Source of the DNA: Comamonadaceae bacterium | GTDB taxonomy: Bacteria; Pseudomonadota; Gammaproteobacteria; Burkholderiales; Burkholderiaceae_C | Reading direction: 5' to 3' | Assembly (NCBI GenBank): GCA_947450695.1 | Contig: CANFWV010000015.1 | Span: 1 to 55,589 of the forward strand | Length of the DNA stretch: 55,589 nt | Shown: positions 34,576 through 43,834 of the stretch, piece after piece | How the letters are laid out: the number at the start of each line of letters is the position of its first letter | Numbering within the stretch: the first letter of the stretch is position 1 | Notes under the pieces: model-generated | Seen by the model: only the letters and a program-made list of their open reading frames with translations | Database searches by the model: none | Told to the model about the DNA's origin: nothing | Program-made: the position numbers and the translations under genes

Positions 34576-35408
34576 AAAAATTAAACTTTTTGGGGCTGAC
34601 CCAACAGGTATCGAAAGTCGTGCTGCTGGCTGGTTTGGCTTGGGGCGGTGCATTGGCGCTGGCGCAAAGCCCTGCCATCGTCATGGCGTCGACCACCTCC
34701 ACAGAGCAGTCGGGTCTTTTTGCACACTTGTTGCCAGCGTTTAAAAAAACCACGGGCATTGACGTCAAAGTGGTTGCGCTGGGCACAGGCCAGGCCATCG
34801 ACATGGGCCGACGCGGTGACGCGGACGTGCTCTTCGTGCACGACCAAGTGGCCGAAGAAAAGATCGTCGCCGAAGGCTTTGTGTTGAAGCGCGAACCTGT
34901 CATGTACAACGACTTTGTGTTGATTGGTCCCGTATCGGATCCCGCTGGCGTCAAAGGCAAAGACATTTTGCAAGGCCTGAAAAAACTTGAGGAGGCCAAC
35001 GGCGCTTTCATTTCCCGGGGTGACAAGAGCGGCACGCATGCGGCTGAACTGCGCTACTGGAAGCTGGCGGGCGTCGATGCGCCCGCATTTTCTGGCTACA
35101 AGGCTTGCGGTTGTGGCATGGGCCCAGCGCTGAACATGGCGGCCAGTGTCGACGCCTATGTGCTGGCCGATCGCGGCACCTGGCTGGCCTTTAAAAATCG
35201 CGCCAACCTGGCTGTGCTGGTCGAGGGCGACAAGCGTTTGTTCAACCAATACGGCGTACTGGTGGTCAACCCGGCCAAGCACCCGAAGACCCAAGTCGTT
35301 GAGGCACAAAAGTTTGCTGATTGGGTCACTTCGGCCGCGGGACAAGCCGTCATCGCGAACTACAAAATCAATGGTCAGCAGCTGTTCTTTCCGAACGCGA
35401 CGCGCTGA
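34572..35408 (+). CDS. tupA: Tungstate-binding periplasmic protein
   Basis: A 278-residue protein with an N-terminal leader (KVVLLAGLAWGGALALAQ). The mature protein begins with MASTTSTEQSG (residues 38-48), the oxyanion-binding TTST motif of TupA. Further marks are KVVALGTGQAIDMGRRGDAD, VMYNDFVLIGP, FISRGDKSGTHAAEL and ADRGTWLAF. TupA binds tungstate far better than molybdate in studied species. The gene order B-C-A differs from the usual A-B-C. Tungstate may serve an enzyme elsewhere, or the system may keep tungsten from interfering with the molybdenum enzyme encoded at 37-41 kb. Confidence 0.9.
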   Translation: MKKLNFLGLTQQVSKVVLLAGLAWGGALALAQSPAIVMASTTSTEQSGLFAHLLPAFKKTTGIDVKVVALGTGQAIDMGRRGDADVLFVHDQVAEEKIVAEGFVLKREPVMYNDFVLIGPVSDPAGVKGKDILQGLKKLEEANGAFISRGDKSGTHAAELRYWKLAGVDAPAFSGYKACGCGMGPALNMAASVDAYVLADRGTWLAFKNRANLAVLVEGDKRLFNQYGVLVVNPAKHPKTQVVEAQKFADWVTSAAGQAVIANYKINGQQLFFPNATR

Positions 35409-35433
35409 TTGCCTGCAGGTGTGCGGGTCTGCC

Positions 35434-35439
35434 TATAAT
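35434..35439 (+). promoter_or_regulatory. -10 element (TATAAT) before the DUF2946 gene
   Basis: A perfect TATAAT ends eight bases before the GTG start, so the mRNA would begin at or near the start codon. TTGCCT at 35409-35414 is a possible -35, with a long 19-base spacer. Confidence 0.6.
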
Positions 35440-35447
35440 TTTCGACT

Positions 35448-35816
35448 GTGTCCAGACGCCCATCTCTTCGCCCCTTGTGGCAACGCTTTGCAGCTTGGTT
35501 GAGTTTTCTCGCCGTGCTGTCGGCGTTGAGCGCACCCGTTTCGTTGCTGGCGCAAGATGTTGGCAGCGGCAAGCTCGGCGGCCTTTGCTATGCCGAACCA
35601 GTGATGGATGGCTTGCAGCCGGGCGAGCCGGCTTCATTGCATCAAAGCGGACACTGCAGCTTGTGCGCGTCCTCCGGACTGGCACTGCCGCCACTCGTCG
35701 GCTTTACCCAAGCCCCCGTCTTTTCCTATGAACTCGCGCTGCGCATGTCGCCCAGCAACAGGGCGGTCATCGTCAGCGGCCTACCTTTCAGCCGTGGTCC
35801 ACCGGTACTGAGCTGA
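35448..35816 (+). CDS. Exported DUF2946-like Cys/His protein of the copper group
   Basis: 122 residues from a GTG start. A signal peptide (RFAAWLSFLAVLSALSAPVSLLAQ; 24 residues, hydrophobic core LAVLSALSAPVSLL) leads to a mature part with GGLCYAEP and the HCSLCASSGLALPP element typical of DUF2946 proteins, which often stand beside copper-trafficking genes. The two genes downstream, YcnI-like and PCu(A)C, fit that setting. Binding of copper by the His-Cys-x2-Cys motif is an inference. The start is likely leaderless, directly after a TATAAT box. Confidence 0.75.
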   Translation: MSRRPSLRPLWQRFAAWLSFLAVLSALSAPVSLLAQDVGSGKLGGLCYAEPVMDGLQPGEPASLHQSGHCSLCASSGLALPPLVGFTQAPVFSYELALRMSPSNRAVIVSGLPFSRGPPVLS

Positions 35817-35881
35817 ACTCTCCTGTTTCGCTCCTTATCACCCATCGCGCTGACTCACAGCGTCGCCCCTGAGTTTTACTT

Positions 35882-36460
35882 ATGAAATCTATTTTTAAGG
35901 CCGCCGCGTGTGTGGTTGGCCGTTGTCCCTTGGCTGCCCCCTTGCTGGCTTCGCTGACGCTGGTCGCCGGCCCGGCTGCCGCGCACATCACGCTGGAATA
36001 CCAAGTGGCTAACGCTGGTAGTTATTACAAAGCCAACTTCAAGGTCGGGCATGGCTGCGGTAACTCGCCGATTCAGCAGATCACAGTGATCATTCCGGCC
36101 GGCGTTCAGGGTGCCAAGCCCATGCCCAAAGCCGGTTGGACGATTGAGATTCAGCGCGACAAGTTGGCGACGCCTTATGACGACCATGGCCGTACGATCA
36201 CCGACGAGGTGTCACGCATCAGCTGGACAGCGAAAACGCCTGCCGACTATTTGCCAAACAGCTATTACGATGAGTTTGCCCTGCAGGCGCGCTTGCCAGC
36301 CCAAGCCGGACCGATGTATTGGTCGGTGAGTCAGGTCTGTGAGCAAGGTCGGATCGATTGGAACGAAACGCCCAAAGCCGGACAAAAAGGGTCGGACTTG
36401 AAATCACCCGCGGCACTGTTGGAGCTGATGCCCACCGCAGGCGCTGAGCATCAACATTGA
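35882..36460 (+). CDS. YcnI-like (DUF1775) copper-binding periplasmic protein
   Basis: 192 residues with a signal peptide ending PAAAH; the mature protein begins with the histidine of AHITLEYQVANAG, as in YcnI where the N-terminal His helps bind copper. Family marks are YYKANFKVGHGCGNSPIQQITVIIP (anchors FKVGHGC and TVIIP), GAKPMPKAGW and YDEFALQARLP. The tail ends in EHQH. Ribosome binding site is weak. It is probably cotranscribed with the DUF2946 gene 65 bp upstream and the PCu(A)C gene 59 bp downstream. Confidence 0.87.
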   Translation: MKSIFKAAACVVGRCPLAAPLLASLTLVAGPAAAHITLEYQVANAGSYYKANFKVGHGCGNSPIQQITVIIPAGVQGAKPMPKAGWTIEIQRDKLATPYDDHGRTITDEVSRISWTAKTPADYLPNSYYDEFALQARLPAQAGPMYWSVSQVCEQGRIDWNETPKAGQKGSDLKSPAALLELMPTAGAEHQH

Positions 36461-36519
36461 GCTGTATCACTGTCCGCGCGATATCACCTTCACATTTTTA
36501 AAGTTCAAAGGATTTCCCC

Positions 36520-37011
36520 ATGTCTATTGCCACTCATTTGCGCCCTGTGCGCACTCTTTTCTTAACCAGCCTGGTGCTGACCGCCAGCTTGACTTGGGCC
36601 CAGCCTGCGGCGGTCAAAGTGGACGGTGCTTGGGCGCGCGCCACCGTGCAGGGTCAGCAAGGGACGGGCGCTTTCATGAACATCACGGCCACCGAAGGCA
36701 CGCGTCTGGTGGGTGTCACGTCGCCTGTGGCCGGCGTGGCCCAAGTGCATGAAATGAAAATGGAGGGCGACGTCATGAGAATGCGCCCAGTCCCGGCGTT
36801 GGAACTCCCTGCGGGCAAGACGGTGCAGCTCAAGCCGGGTAGTTATCACGTGATGCTGATGGACCTGAAGCGGCCGTTGTCGAAGGACAGTACCGTGCCG
36901 GTGACCTTGCGCTTCAAAAATGCAGCCGGCATCGTCAGTCAACTTGAGTTGATCGTGCCGGTGGCAATGGCTGCGCCTGCGGCTGAGATGCCACACGACC
37001 ACAAGCATTGA
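36520..37011 (+). CDS. PCu(A)C periplasmic copper chaperone
   Basis: 163 residues with a signal peptide ending near TWAQ. The copper(I) motif is complete: His77, Met88, His110 and Met112, which fits H-x10-M-x21-H-x-M. The C-terminus HDHKH may bind copper(II). PCu(A)C proteins deliver copper to the CuA or CuB site of cytochrome oxidase. AAAGGA precedes the start. It ends 197 bp before coxS; the Mo enzyme there is a form II type that lacks the copper ligand, so this chaperone probably serves a different target. Confidence 0.92.
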   Translation: MSIATHLRPVRTLFLTSLVLTASLTWAQPAAVKVDGAWARATVQGQQGTGAFMNITATEGTRLVGVTSPVAGVAQVHEMKMEGDVMRMRPVPALELPAGKTVQLKPGSYHVMLMDLKRPLSKDSTVPVTLRFKNAAGIVSQLELIVPVAMAAPAAEMPHDHKH

Positions 37012-37104
37012 TTGAAACAGGACGCTTGACTAAGGTTGAGCTTGGCGGGCGGCTTTTTGTTTCAACCGGTTCCTTTTATATTTATCATAGGATTGGCTAG
37101 CTCA

Positions 37105-37120
37105 CTAGGGTTTAACCTAG
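37105..37120. promoter_or_regulatory. Palindromic site upstream of coxS
   Basis: CTAGG and CCTAG flank GTTTAA, a 16-base dyad about 90 bases before the coxS start in an otherwise AT-rich leader. It may bind a regulator of the cox operon. No regulator gene is adjacent. Confidence 0.4.
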
Positions 37121-37208
37121 ACACCAGAACGAAGTGAGATCCAACAATAGGTTTCGTTTCTTTTTTCTGCCCTCATCAATACCGATTTCCCAACACGGAG
37201 TTAAGTCG

Positions 37209-37679
37209 ATGCAAGTTCAATTCAAAGTCAACGGCAAAGCGCAGAGCGTTGAGACGCCGCCAAACACGTTGCTGGTGCAGGTGCTGCGCGAGCAGCTCAA
37301 ACTCACCGGCACCCATGTTGGCTGCGACACCGCGCAGTGCGGCGCCTGCACGGTCATCCTGAACGGTCGCGCGGTGAAGTCCTGCAACATGCTGGCAGCG
37401 CAGGCTGCAGGCGCAGACATCACCACCATCGAAGGCTTGGCTGCGGTCGACGGCACCATGCACCCGATGCAGGCGGCATTCAAAGATTGTCACGGTTTGC
37501 AATGCGGTTTTTGCACGCCCGGCATGGTCATGAGCGCGGTGGACTTGTGCAAAAACCACCCCACAGCCAGCGACGTCGAAATTCGCGAGCTCTTAGAGGG
37601 CAATATCTGCCGCTGCACGGGTTACCAAAATATCGTCAAGGCAGTCCAACAAGGCGCTGCGGCCATGGCGGCCGTCTAA
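37209..37679 (+). CDS. coxS: Molybdenum hydroxylase 2Fe-2S subunit (CoxS-like)
   Basis: The start at 37209 has GGAG upstream and gives 156 residues. The N-terminal plant-type cluster is held by Cys39, Cys44, Cys47 and Cys59 (CDTAQCGAC...SC). The C-terminal cluster is held by Cys99, Cys102, Cys134 and Cys136 ([16 protein letters not shown]). It passes electrons from the molybdenum site of CoxL to the FAD of CoxM. Gene order S-L-M is that of form II enzymes. Confidence 0.95.
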   Translation: MQVQFKVNGKAQSVETPPNTLLVQVLREQLKLTGTHVGCDTAQCGACTVILNGRAVKSCNMLAAQAAGADITTIEGLAAVDGTMHPMQAAFKDCHGLQCGFCTPGMVMSAVDLCKNHPTASDVEIRELLEGNICRCTGYQNIVKAVQQGAAAMAAV

Positions 37680-37769
37680 GTCAGCAGACGGCTGACACTG
37701 AATCAATAGATTCGCTGAATTTTTGCAAGACAGTTCATTCGCGTTTGATATTTTTTCTGGAGTAAACCC

Positions 37770-40145
37770 ATGGGTGCATCCGACTTCATCAACCTGCCTA
37801 ACATTGGCGCTTCCATTCGTCGCAAAGAAGACTATCGGTTTTTGACCGGTGGCGGGCAGTACACCGACGACATCAACATCGCCAGTCAGACCTACGCTGT
37901 CTTCGTGCGTTCGCCGCATGCGCATGCGCGCATCAAGAGCGTGAACACCCGCGCCGCCAAGGCCGCTCCGGGCGTGGTCGGTGTGTTGGTCGGCCAAGAC
38001 GTGGCGGATGCCAAGATCAACGGGTTGCCCTGCGGCTGGCTTATCACCAGCACCGACGGCTCACCCATGAAAGAGCCACCGCACCCGATCCTCGCTTTGG
38101 ACAAGGTGCGCTATGTGGGAGACCACGTGGCGATGGTAGTCGCCGAAACTTTAGAGCAAGCCAAGAACGCCGCCGAGTTGGTCGAGGTCGACTACGACGT
38201 GTTGAGCGCGGTGGTCAACGTCACCGCCGCCGCCAAGGCCGAAGCGCTGCACGATGCTGCACCCGACAACCATTGCTACAAATGGGCGATTGGCGACAAA
38301 ACGCAGGTGGAAGCCGTGTTTGCCAATGCCGCGCATGTCACCAAGCTGGACCTCACCAACAACCGCTTGATTCCCAATGCGATGGAACCACGCGCCGTGA
38401 TTGGTCATTACAGCCGCGCCACCGACGACTACACGCTGTATGTATCGAACCAAAATCCGCACGTTGAGCGGCTCTTGCTGACCGCTTTTGTGATGGGTCT
38501 GCCCGAGCACAAAGTACGCGTGATTGCACCCGACGTCGGTGGTGGTTTTGGATCGAAGATTTACCTTTACGCCGAAGACGTTTGCCTGACTTGGGCCTCG
38601 AAAAAACTGAACCGGCCCATCAAGTGGACGGCTGACCGCAGCGAAGCTTTTTTGAGTGACGCCCACGGCCGCGACCATTCGAGCCACGCTGAAATGGCGA
38701 TGGACAAAGACGGTAAATTTTTAGCCATGCGGGTGCACACCGACGCCAACATGGGCGCCTACTTGTCAACTTTTGCGCCCGCCATTCCAACCATTCTTTA
38801 CGCGACTTTGTTGGCCGGTCAGTACAGCACGCCGCAGGTGTATGTCGAAGTGGATGCGTGGTTCACCAACACCGCACCAGTCGATGCTTACCGCGGTGCC
38901 GGTCGCCCTGAAGCCACCTATTTATTGGAGCGGCTGGTGTCGCGTTGCGCTTGGGACATGGGGCTGGCGCAAGACGAGATTCGCCGCCGCAACTTCATCA
39001 CTCAGTTCCCTTACCAGACGCCCGTGGCGCTTCAATACGACGTCGGTGACTTTCATGCGCTGCTCAAGCGCGGCAACGAGCTGGCTGAAGTCAATACCTT
39101 CGAGCAACGCAAGACCGCTTCTGCGGCCAAAGGCTTGCTGCGCGGTATCGGTTACTCCTGCTACATCGAAGCTTGCGGTTTGGCGCCCAGCAACGTCGCC
39201 GGTGCGCTCGGTGCGCGCGCTGGCTTGTTTGAATGCGGCGAGGTGCGCGTGCACCCGACCGGCAGCGTGACGGTTTTCACCGGCTCGCACAGCCACGGCC
39301 AAGGGCACGAAACCACCTTTGCGCAAGTGGTGGCAGCGCGTCTCGGCATCTCGGTGGACGCGGTCGACATCGTTCATGGCGACACCGGCCGCGTGCCGTT
39401 TGGCATGGGTACGTACGGTTCTCGCTCGATGTCGGTGGGCGGCACAGCCATCATGAAGGCGCTCGACAAAATCGAGACCAAGGCTAAGAAAATTGCTGCG
39501 CATCTGATGGAAGCCAGCGACGCCGACGTTGAGTTTGCCAACGGTGAATTCACCATCAAAGGCACGGACAAAAAAGTCAGCTTTGGCCAAGTCGCGCTGA
39601 CGGCCTATGTGCCGCACAACTACCCGCTGGACAAGCTCGAGCCCGGCCTGAATGAAACCGCTTTTTACGACCCGACCAACTTCACCTTTCCGGCCGGCAC
39701 CTATATTTGCGAAGTTGAGATTGACCCGCAAACCGGCACAGTCAAGGTCGACAGCTTCACCGCCGTCGATGACTTCGGCAACATCATCAACCCGATGATT
39801 GTGGAAGGCCAAGTGCACGGCGGGCTGGTGCAGGGCATTGGCCAGGCACTGCTGGAAAACTGCGTCTACGACGACGAGACCGGCCAGTTGCTGACCGGCT
39901 CTCTGATGGACTACGCCATGCCGCGCGCTGACGACATGCCCAATTTCAAACTCGACACCTTGTGCACGCCTTGCAGCCACAACCCCTTGGGTGCCAAGGG
40001 TTGCGGCGAGGCCGGGGCGATCGGTTCGCCGCCAGCCGTCATCAATGCCGTGCTCGACGCACTGCGGCCGTTGGGCGTGACCGACTTCGACATGCCGGCT
40101 TCGTCCGCCCGCGTCTGGTCGGCCATTCAGGCGGCCCAAAGATAA
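37770..40145 (+). CDS. coxL: Molybdenum hydroxylase large subunit, form II CoxL / aldehyde oxidase type
   Basis: A 791-residue molybdopterin-cytosine-dinucleotide subunit. The active-site loop at 373-379 is AYRGAGR, the form II signature; form I CO dehydrogenase has a Cys-containing loop that binds copper. Glu747 in [10 protein letters not shown] is the catalytic base. Other marks are [45 protein letters not shown] (Q-loop of the cofactor) and [13 protein letters not shown]. Form II enzymes include many hydroxylases of aldehydes and N-heterocycles, so oxidation of CO should not be assumed. A GGAG site precedes the start. Confidence 0.94.
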   Translation: MGASDFINLPNIGASIRRKEDYRFLTGGGQYTDDINIASQTYAVFVRSPHAHARIKSVNTRAAKAAPGVVGVLVGQDVADAKINGLPCGWLITSTDGSPMKEPPHPILALDKVRYVGDHVAMVVAETLEQAKNAAELVEVDYDVLSAVVNVTAAAKAEALHDAAPDNHCYKWAIGDKTQVEAVFANAAHVTKLDLTNNRLIPNAMEPRAVIGHYSRATDDYTLYVSNQNPHVERLLLTAFVMGLPEHKVRVIAPDVGGGFGSKIYLYAEDVCLTWASKKLNRPIKWTADRSEAFLSDAHGRDHSSHAEMAMDKDGKFLAMRVHTDANMGAYLSTFAPAIPTILYATLLAGQYSTPQVYVEVDAWFTNTAPVDAYRGAGRPEATYLLERLVSRCAWDMGLAQDEIRRRNFITQFPYQTPVALQYDVGDFHALLKRGNELAEVNTFEQRKTASAAKGLLRGIGYSCYIEACGLAPSNVAGALGARAGLFECGEVRVHPTGSVTVFTGSHSHGQGHETTFAQVVAARLGISVDAVDIVHGDTGRVPFGMGTYGSRSMSVGGTAIMKALDKIETKAKKIAAHLMEASDADVEFANGEFTIKGTDKKVSFGQVALTAYVPHNYPLDKLEPGLNETAFYDPTNFTFPAGTYICEVEIDPQTGTVKVDSFTAVDDFGNIINPMIVEGQVHGGLVQGIGQALLENCVYDDETGQLLTGSLMDYAMPRADDMPNFKLDTLCTPCSHNPLGAKGCGEAGAIGSPPAVINAVLDALRPLGVTDFDMPASSARVWSAIQAAQR

Positions 40146-40193
40146 ACGCCACTTTTAAGTTTTAAGCCATTTAAGAATTCTCAAGGAAATTTT

Positions 40194-40985
40194 ATGTACG
40201 CATTCACCCTAGAACGACCCAGCACCTTGGCTGATGCCACACGCCTCGCCGCTGCTGGCGCCAAACCTTTGGCCGGTGGTCAAACCATGCTGGCGTCGAT
40301 GAAGCTGCGCCTCTCAAACCCCGAGCAAATTGCTGACTTGAGCGGCATCCAAGAGCTCGTCGGCATTTGCCGTGAAGGCAATGCCTTTGTCATCGGCGCC
40401 ATGACGCGCCACATCGACGTTGCCAACCACGCCGAGCTCAAAGCTGCACTGCCAGCCCTGGCCGACTTGGCCGCCAACATTGGTGACCGACAGGTGCGGG
40501 CCATGGGGACCTTGGGCGGTTCGGTCGCCAACAACGACCCTGCCGCTTGCTACCCGAGCGCGGTGTTGGCCTTGGGCGCGACCATCCACACCACCAGTCG
40601 CAAGATCGCGGCGGATGATTTCTTTCAAGGAATGTTCGCCACCGCTTTGGAAGAAGGCGAGCTGATCACCGCGATCAGCTTCCCGATTCCGAAGCGTGCG
40701 TCTTACATGAAGTTCAAGCAGCCGGCTTCGCGCTTTGCCATGGTTGGCGTCTTCATTGCGCAATTTGACGCTGGTGTGCGTGTGGCCGTGACAGGTGCGG
40801 CCAACGGTGTTTTCCGCCACAGCGGCTTAGAAGCTGCCTTGTCGAAAAGCTTCACGCCCGAGGCCGCTGCAGCGGTCAAGATCGACGCGTCTGAGCTGAA
40901 CAGCGACATTCACGCCACGGCGGTTTACCGCGCCAACCTCATCAGCGTGCAAACCCAACGCGGCGTGACCAAAGCACTGGCTTGA
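40194..40985 (+). CDS. coxM: Molybdenum hydroxylase FAD subunit (CoxM-like)
   Basis: 263 residues of the CO dehydrogenase flavoprotein family. The FAD-binding segments are AGAKPLAGGQTMLASMKLRL and NIGDRQVRAMGTLGGSVANNDPAACYPSAVLALGA (35 residues; anchors TLGGSVANNDPA and YPSAVLALGA). It accepts electrons from the 2Fe-2S subunit. An AAGGAAAT site lies upstream. The next gene starts at a TTG inside its last codons. Confidence 0.94.
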   Translation: MYAFTLERPSTLADATRLAAAGAKPLAGGQTMLASMKLRLSNPEQIADLSGIQELVGICREGNAFVIGAMTRHIDVANHAELKAALPALADLAANIGDRQVRAMGTLGGSVANNDPAACYPSAVLALGATIHTTSRKIAADDFFQGMFATALEEGELITAISFPIPKRASYMKFKQPASRFAMVGVFIAQFDAGVRVAVTGAANGVFRHSGLEAALSKSFTPEAAAAVKIDASELNSDIHATAVYRANLISVQTQRGVTKALA

Positions 40986-41905
40986 AAACACGATTGAAAA
41001 CACTATTTCCCAGCATTGATGCGCTGACGCAAGCCCTGCAAGAAGCGGGCTATTTTGCGGATCGGCGTTTGGCCACGGCGGTTTTTTTGGCGCTGCGTTT
41101 GCAGCGTCCACTGCTGCTCGAAGGTGAACCCGGCGTTGGCAAGACTGAGCTGGCCAAGGCTTTGTCGATAGCGCTGCAGCGCGAGCTGATTCGCTTGCAA
41201 TGCTATGACGGTTTAGAGCAGCGAGAAGCGCTTTACGAGTGGAACTACGCTGCTCAGTTGCTGCACATGCGCGCCTCTGAAGGACGCGGTGATGTGAGCG
41301 ACGTTGAGCGCGAGGTCTATCAAGGCCGTTACTTGATTCGTCGACCGCTGTTGCAGGCGCTGCAAACGCCAGCGCCCGGTGCGGTCTTGTTGATCGACGA
41401 AGTCGACCGTGCAGACGAGCCCTTTGAAGCCTTTTTGCTCGAATACCTCGGTGAATACCAAGTGAGTATTCCGGAGCTGGGCACCATCCGTGCTGAAGTC
41501 ACACCTGTGACGATTCTCACCAGCAACCGCACCCGTGAACTCAACGACGCGGTGAAGCGCCGGTGTTTGTACCACTGGCTGGACTACCCCGGCCGCGACC
41601 GTGAGCTGGCGATTGTTCGGGCGCAAGTGCCAGAGGCCAGCGCAGAGTTGACGGCGCAGGTGGCGCAGTTTGTTGATCGCCTCCGAAACTCACCCTTTGG
41701 CAATGCGTTTCAGCGTGCGCCCGGCATTGCCGAAAGCGTCGAGTGGGCCAAAGCCTTGGTGGCGCTGGACGCGCTGGTGGTCGACCCTGAAGTGGTGGCC
41801 GACACGGCAGGCATCTTGTTCAAGCAGCGCGAAGACGTGGCGGCCTTGACACACGAACTGGCGGTGGAATTGCTGAAGCCGGCTGAAACTGACAAGGCCG
41901 CATGA
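40982..41905 (+). CDS. coxD: MoxR-type AAA+ ATPase (CoxD-like)
   Basis: 307 residues from a TTG overlapping the coxM stop; a second TTG at 40994 is possible. Walker A is GEPGVGKT (48-55), Walker B VLLIDEVDRAD, and the arginine finger region lies in VTILTSNRTRELNDAVKRRC (first 20 residues). CoxD acts with the VWA protein CoxE to insert the sulfido ligand (and copper in form I) into the molybdenum site of the assembled enzyme. Here the enzyme is form II, so only sulfuration is expected. Confidence 0.92.
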   Translation: MKTRLKTLFPSIDALTQALQEAGYFADRRLATAVFLALRLQRPLLLEGEPGVGKTELAKALSIALQRELIRLQCYDGLEQREALYEWNYAAQLLHMRASEGRGDVSDVEREVYQGRYLIRRPLLQALQTPAPGAVLLIDEVDRADEPFEAFLLEYLGEYQVSIPELGTIRAEVTPVTILTSNRTRELNDAVKRRCLYHWLDYPGRDRELAIVRAQVPEASAELTAQVAQFVDRLRNSPFGNAFQRAPGIAESVEWAKALVALDALVVDPEVVADTAGILFKQREDVAALTHELAVELLKPAETDKAA

Positions 41906-41909
41906 GGTC

Positions 41910-43097
41910 ATGCGCCTAGGTGACGCGCGCAGCGGCAAGCTGGCCGACAACATCGCCGGTTTTGGTCGAGCCTTGCGACGTGCCGGCGTCAAGGTCGACA
42001 GCAGCCGAATCGCGCTGGCCAAAGAAGCCGCACTGGCAGTTGGCCTCAGCGAAAAAGCTGACCTGAGTGCCGCCTTCGAAGCCGTCATGATCAGCCGCGA
42101 ACAAGACCGTTTGGTTTTTCGCGAGTTGTTTGACGTTTACTTTCAAGACCCCAAAATGGCCAACAAGTTGTTGGCGCAGTTGCTGCCCAGCGCAGAAGGA
42201 AAAGCGGAGCCTAGTCAGCGCCGCCCGCGCGTGCGCGAGGCACTCGCGCCGCAGCAAAGCTTTGGGCAGCAGGCTAAGCCCAGCACCGAAGACCAGAAAG
42301 TCGAGTTTGATGCAGCCATGACGGCCAGCGACATGCAGCGCTTGCAGCACGCCGATTTCAACTCGCTGTCGGCCACCGAATACCGGTTGGTCGAACGCTT
42401 GGCACGCGACATCAAATTGCCCTTGCCCGAATTCGCTTCGCGCCGCAGTCGGCCTGCGTCAGACGGCCCGCGCATTCACTGGCCGGGCGTCATGTACCAT
42501 GCGGCGCGCACCGGCGGCGAGCTGATGGTTTTGCCGCGGCTCAAGCGGCGGCAACAGGCTTTGCCTTTGTTGATTTTGGTCGATGTCTCGGGTTCGATGG
42601 AACGCTACGCGCGGTTGCTGCTGGCGTTTTTGCATGCGGCTACGCGGCGTCATCCGCAGCGCGATGTGTTCGCCTTCGGCATCGGTCTGACCGACCTGAG
42701 GCCGTGCTTTGAAGTGGCCGACACTGACTTGATGCTGGAGCGTGCGGGCGCTGCCATTGACGACTTTGCTGGCGGTACGCAACTTGGCGTGTCGCTGGCC
42801 AGTTTGCGCCTTCAACACGCGCGTAAGTTGGTCGGCAGGCGCACGGTGGTGCTCATCATCACGGACGGGCTGGACACCGGCGAGCCGGCCGAACTCGACA
42901 GTGAGCTGGATTGGCTGCGCCGCCGCAGCCGTTGTTTGCTGTGGCTCAATCCCTTGTTGCGTTTTGACGGCTATGCGCCGCTGGCACGCGGGGCTTCGGT
43001 GCTGCAACGCCATGCGGACGGCATGCTTGCCGTGCATAACCTCAGTCGACTTGAAGAACTGGCAGCCAGTTTGGCCGCGTTGATGAAAAACCGATGA
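41910..43097 (+). CDS. coxE: VWA-domain maturation protein (CoxE-like)
   Basis: 395 residues starting four bases after coxD. The C-terminal von Willebrand A domain has the metal-ion-dependent site DVSGSMERYAR and FAGGTQLGVSLASL, ending with LLWLNPLLRFDGYAPLARGA (first 20 residues), as in CoxE. The N-terminal part (FGRALRRAGVKVDSSRI and REQDRLVFRELFDVYF) is the family's helical region. MoxR ATPase and VWA protein pairs work as one chaperone unit. Confidence 0.93.
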   Translation: MRLGDARSGKLADNIAGFGRALRRAGVKVDSSRIALAKEAALAVGLSEKADLSAAFEAVMISREQDRLVFRELFDVYFQDPKMANKLLAQLLPSAEGKAEPSQRRPRVREALAPQQSFGQQAKPSTEDQKVEFDAAMTASDMQRLQHADFNSLSATEYRLVERLARDIKLPLPEFASRRSRPASDGPRIHWPGVMYHAARTGGELMVLPRLKRRQQALPLLILVDVSGSMERYARLLLAFLHAATRRHPQRDVFAFGIGLTDLRPCFEVADTDLMLERAGAAIDDFAGGTQLGVSLASLRLQHARKLVGRRTVVLIITDGLDTGEPAELDSELDWLRRRSRCLLWLNPLLRFDGYAPLARGASVLQRHADGMLAVHNLSRLEELAASLAALMKNR

Positions 43098-43170
43098 CCC
43101 ACACGGACTTGAAACTGCGCTGACAATGTGCAGATAGACAGCCCACCCAATAAAAAAGAAGGAAGACCCC

Positions 43171-43791
43171 ATGGAAATGCAAGCCAGCCGGCAACTCGCC
43201 GTCACCCAGCAGCAAGCTTGGGACGCACTGAACGACCCCGCCGTTCTCAAAGTCTGTATTCCCGGCTGCGACAAAGTGGAAGCCACCGGCGAGAATCAAT
43301 ACGCCATTGGCATGGCTCTTAAAATTGGTCCGGTGTCGGCCAAGTTCAAAGGCAATATTGAGCTCAGCGACATTCAGCCGCCGGTCAGCTACAAGCTCAC
43401 CTTTGAAGGGCAGGGCGGCCCGGCCGGTTTTGGCAAAGGCAGCGCTGCCGTGGTGCTGACGGCCAACGCCACCGGCTGCGAGTTGGCCTACAGCGTGCAA
43501 GCTTCCGTCGGCGGCAAAGTTGCGCAACTCGGCCAGCGGCTGATCGACGGCGCGGCTAAATCCATGGCCGAAGACTTCTTCAAACGCTTCGACCTCGAGA
43601 TGCAAAAGCAACACCCTGAAGCCTATGCGGCGCGCGATGCTGCTGAAGCCGTTAAGTCCGAATCTACGACCGTAGCCACCCCTTCAAAAGCGGTGTCTGT
43701 TGACAGCACCGCGATAGCCGGCATCCCACGCTGGATCTGGATGGTGGGTGCCACGGTCGCCTTGGCCATTTCGTACTGGCTGGCCAACTGA
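43171..43791 (+). CDS. coxG: SRPBCC-fold membrane-anchoring protein (CoxG-like)
   Basis: 206 residues with AAGGAAG before the ATG. The N-terminal 150 residues are the CoxG SRPBCC domain (AWDALNDPAVLKVCIPGCDK and VGGKVAQLGQRLIDGAAKSM). A linker rich in Ser, Thr and Val then leads to one C-terminal transmembrane helix (RWIWMVGATVALAISYWLA). CoxG recruits the CO dehydrogenase to the inner membrane, so this Mo enzyme is probably membrane-associated and passes electrons to the quinone pool. Confidence 0.9.
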   Translation: MEMQASRQLAVTQQQAWDALNDPAVLKVCIPGCDKVEATGENQYAIGMALKIGPVSAKFKGNIELSDIQPPVSYKLTFEGQGGPAGFGKGSAAVVLTANATGCELAYSVQASVGGKVAQLGQRLIDGAAKSMAEDFFKRFDLEMQKQHPEAYAARDAAEAVKSESTTVATPSKAVSVDSTAIAGIPRWIWMVGATVALAISYWLAN

Positions 43792-43834
43792 AAACTGAGA
43801 AGCAGAAAGCCGAAAAGGTAAGAAAGACCTCGTC

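Noticed and set aside
38922..40139. 405-residue minus-strand frame opposite coxL
   Set aside because: Typical GC-driven shadow frame; the plus-strand coxL has all catalytic motifs and a ribosome binding site.
37770..40145. Calling the cox operon an aerobic CO dehydrogenase
   Set aside because: The large subunit has the form II loop AYRGAGR; oxidation of CO by form II enzymes is not established, so only the family is named.
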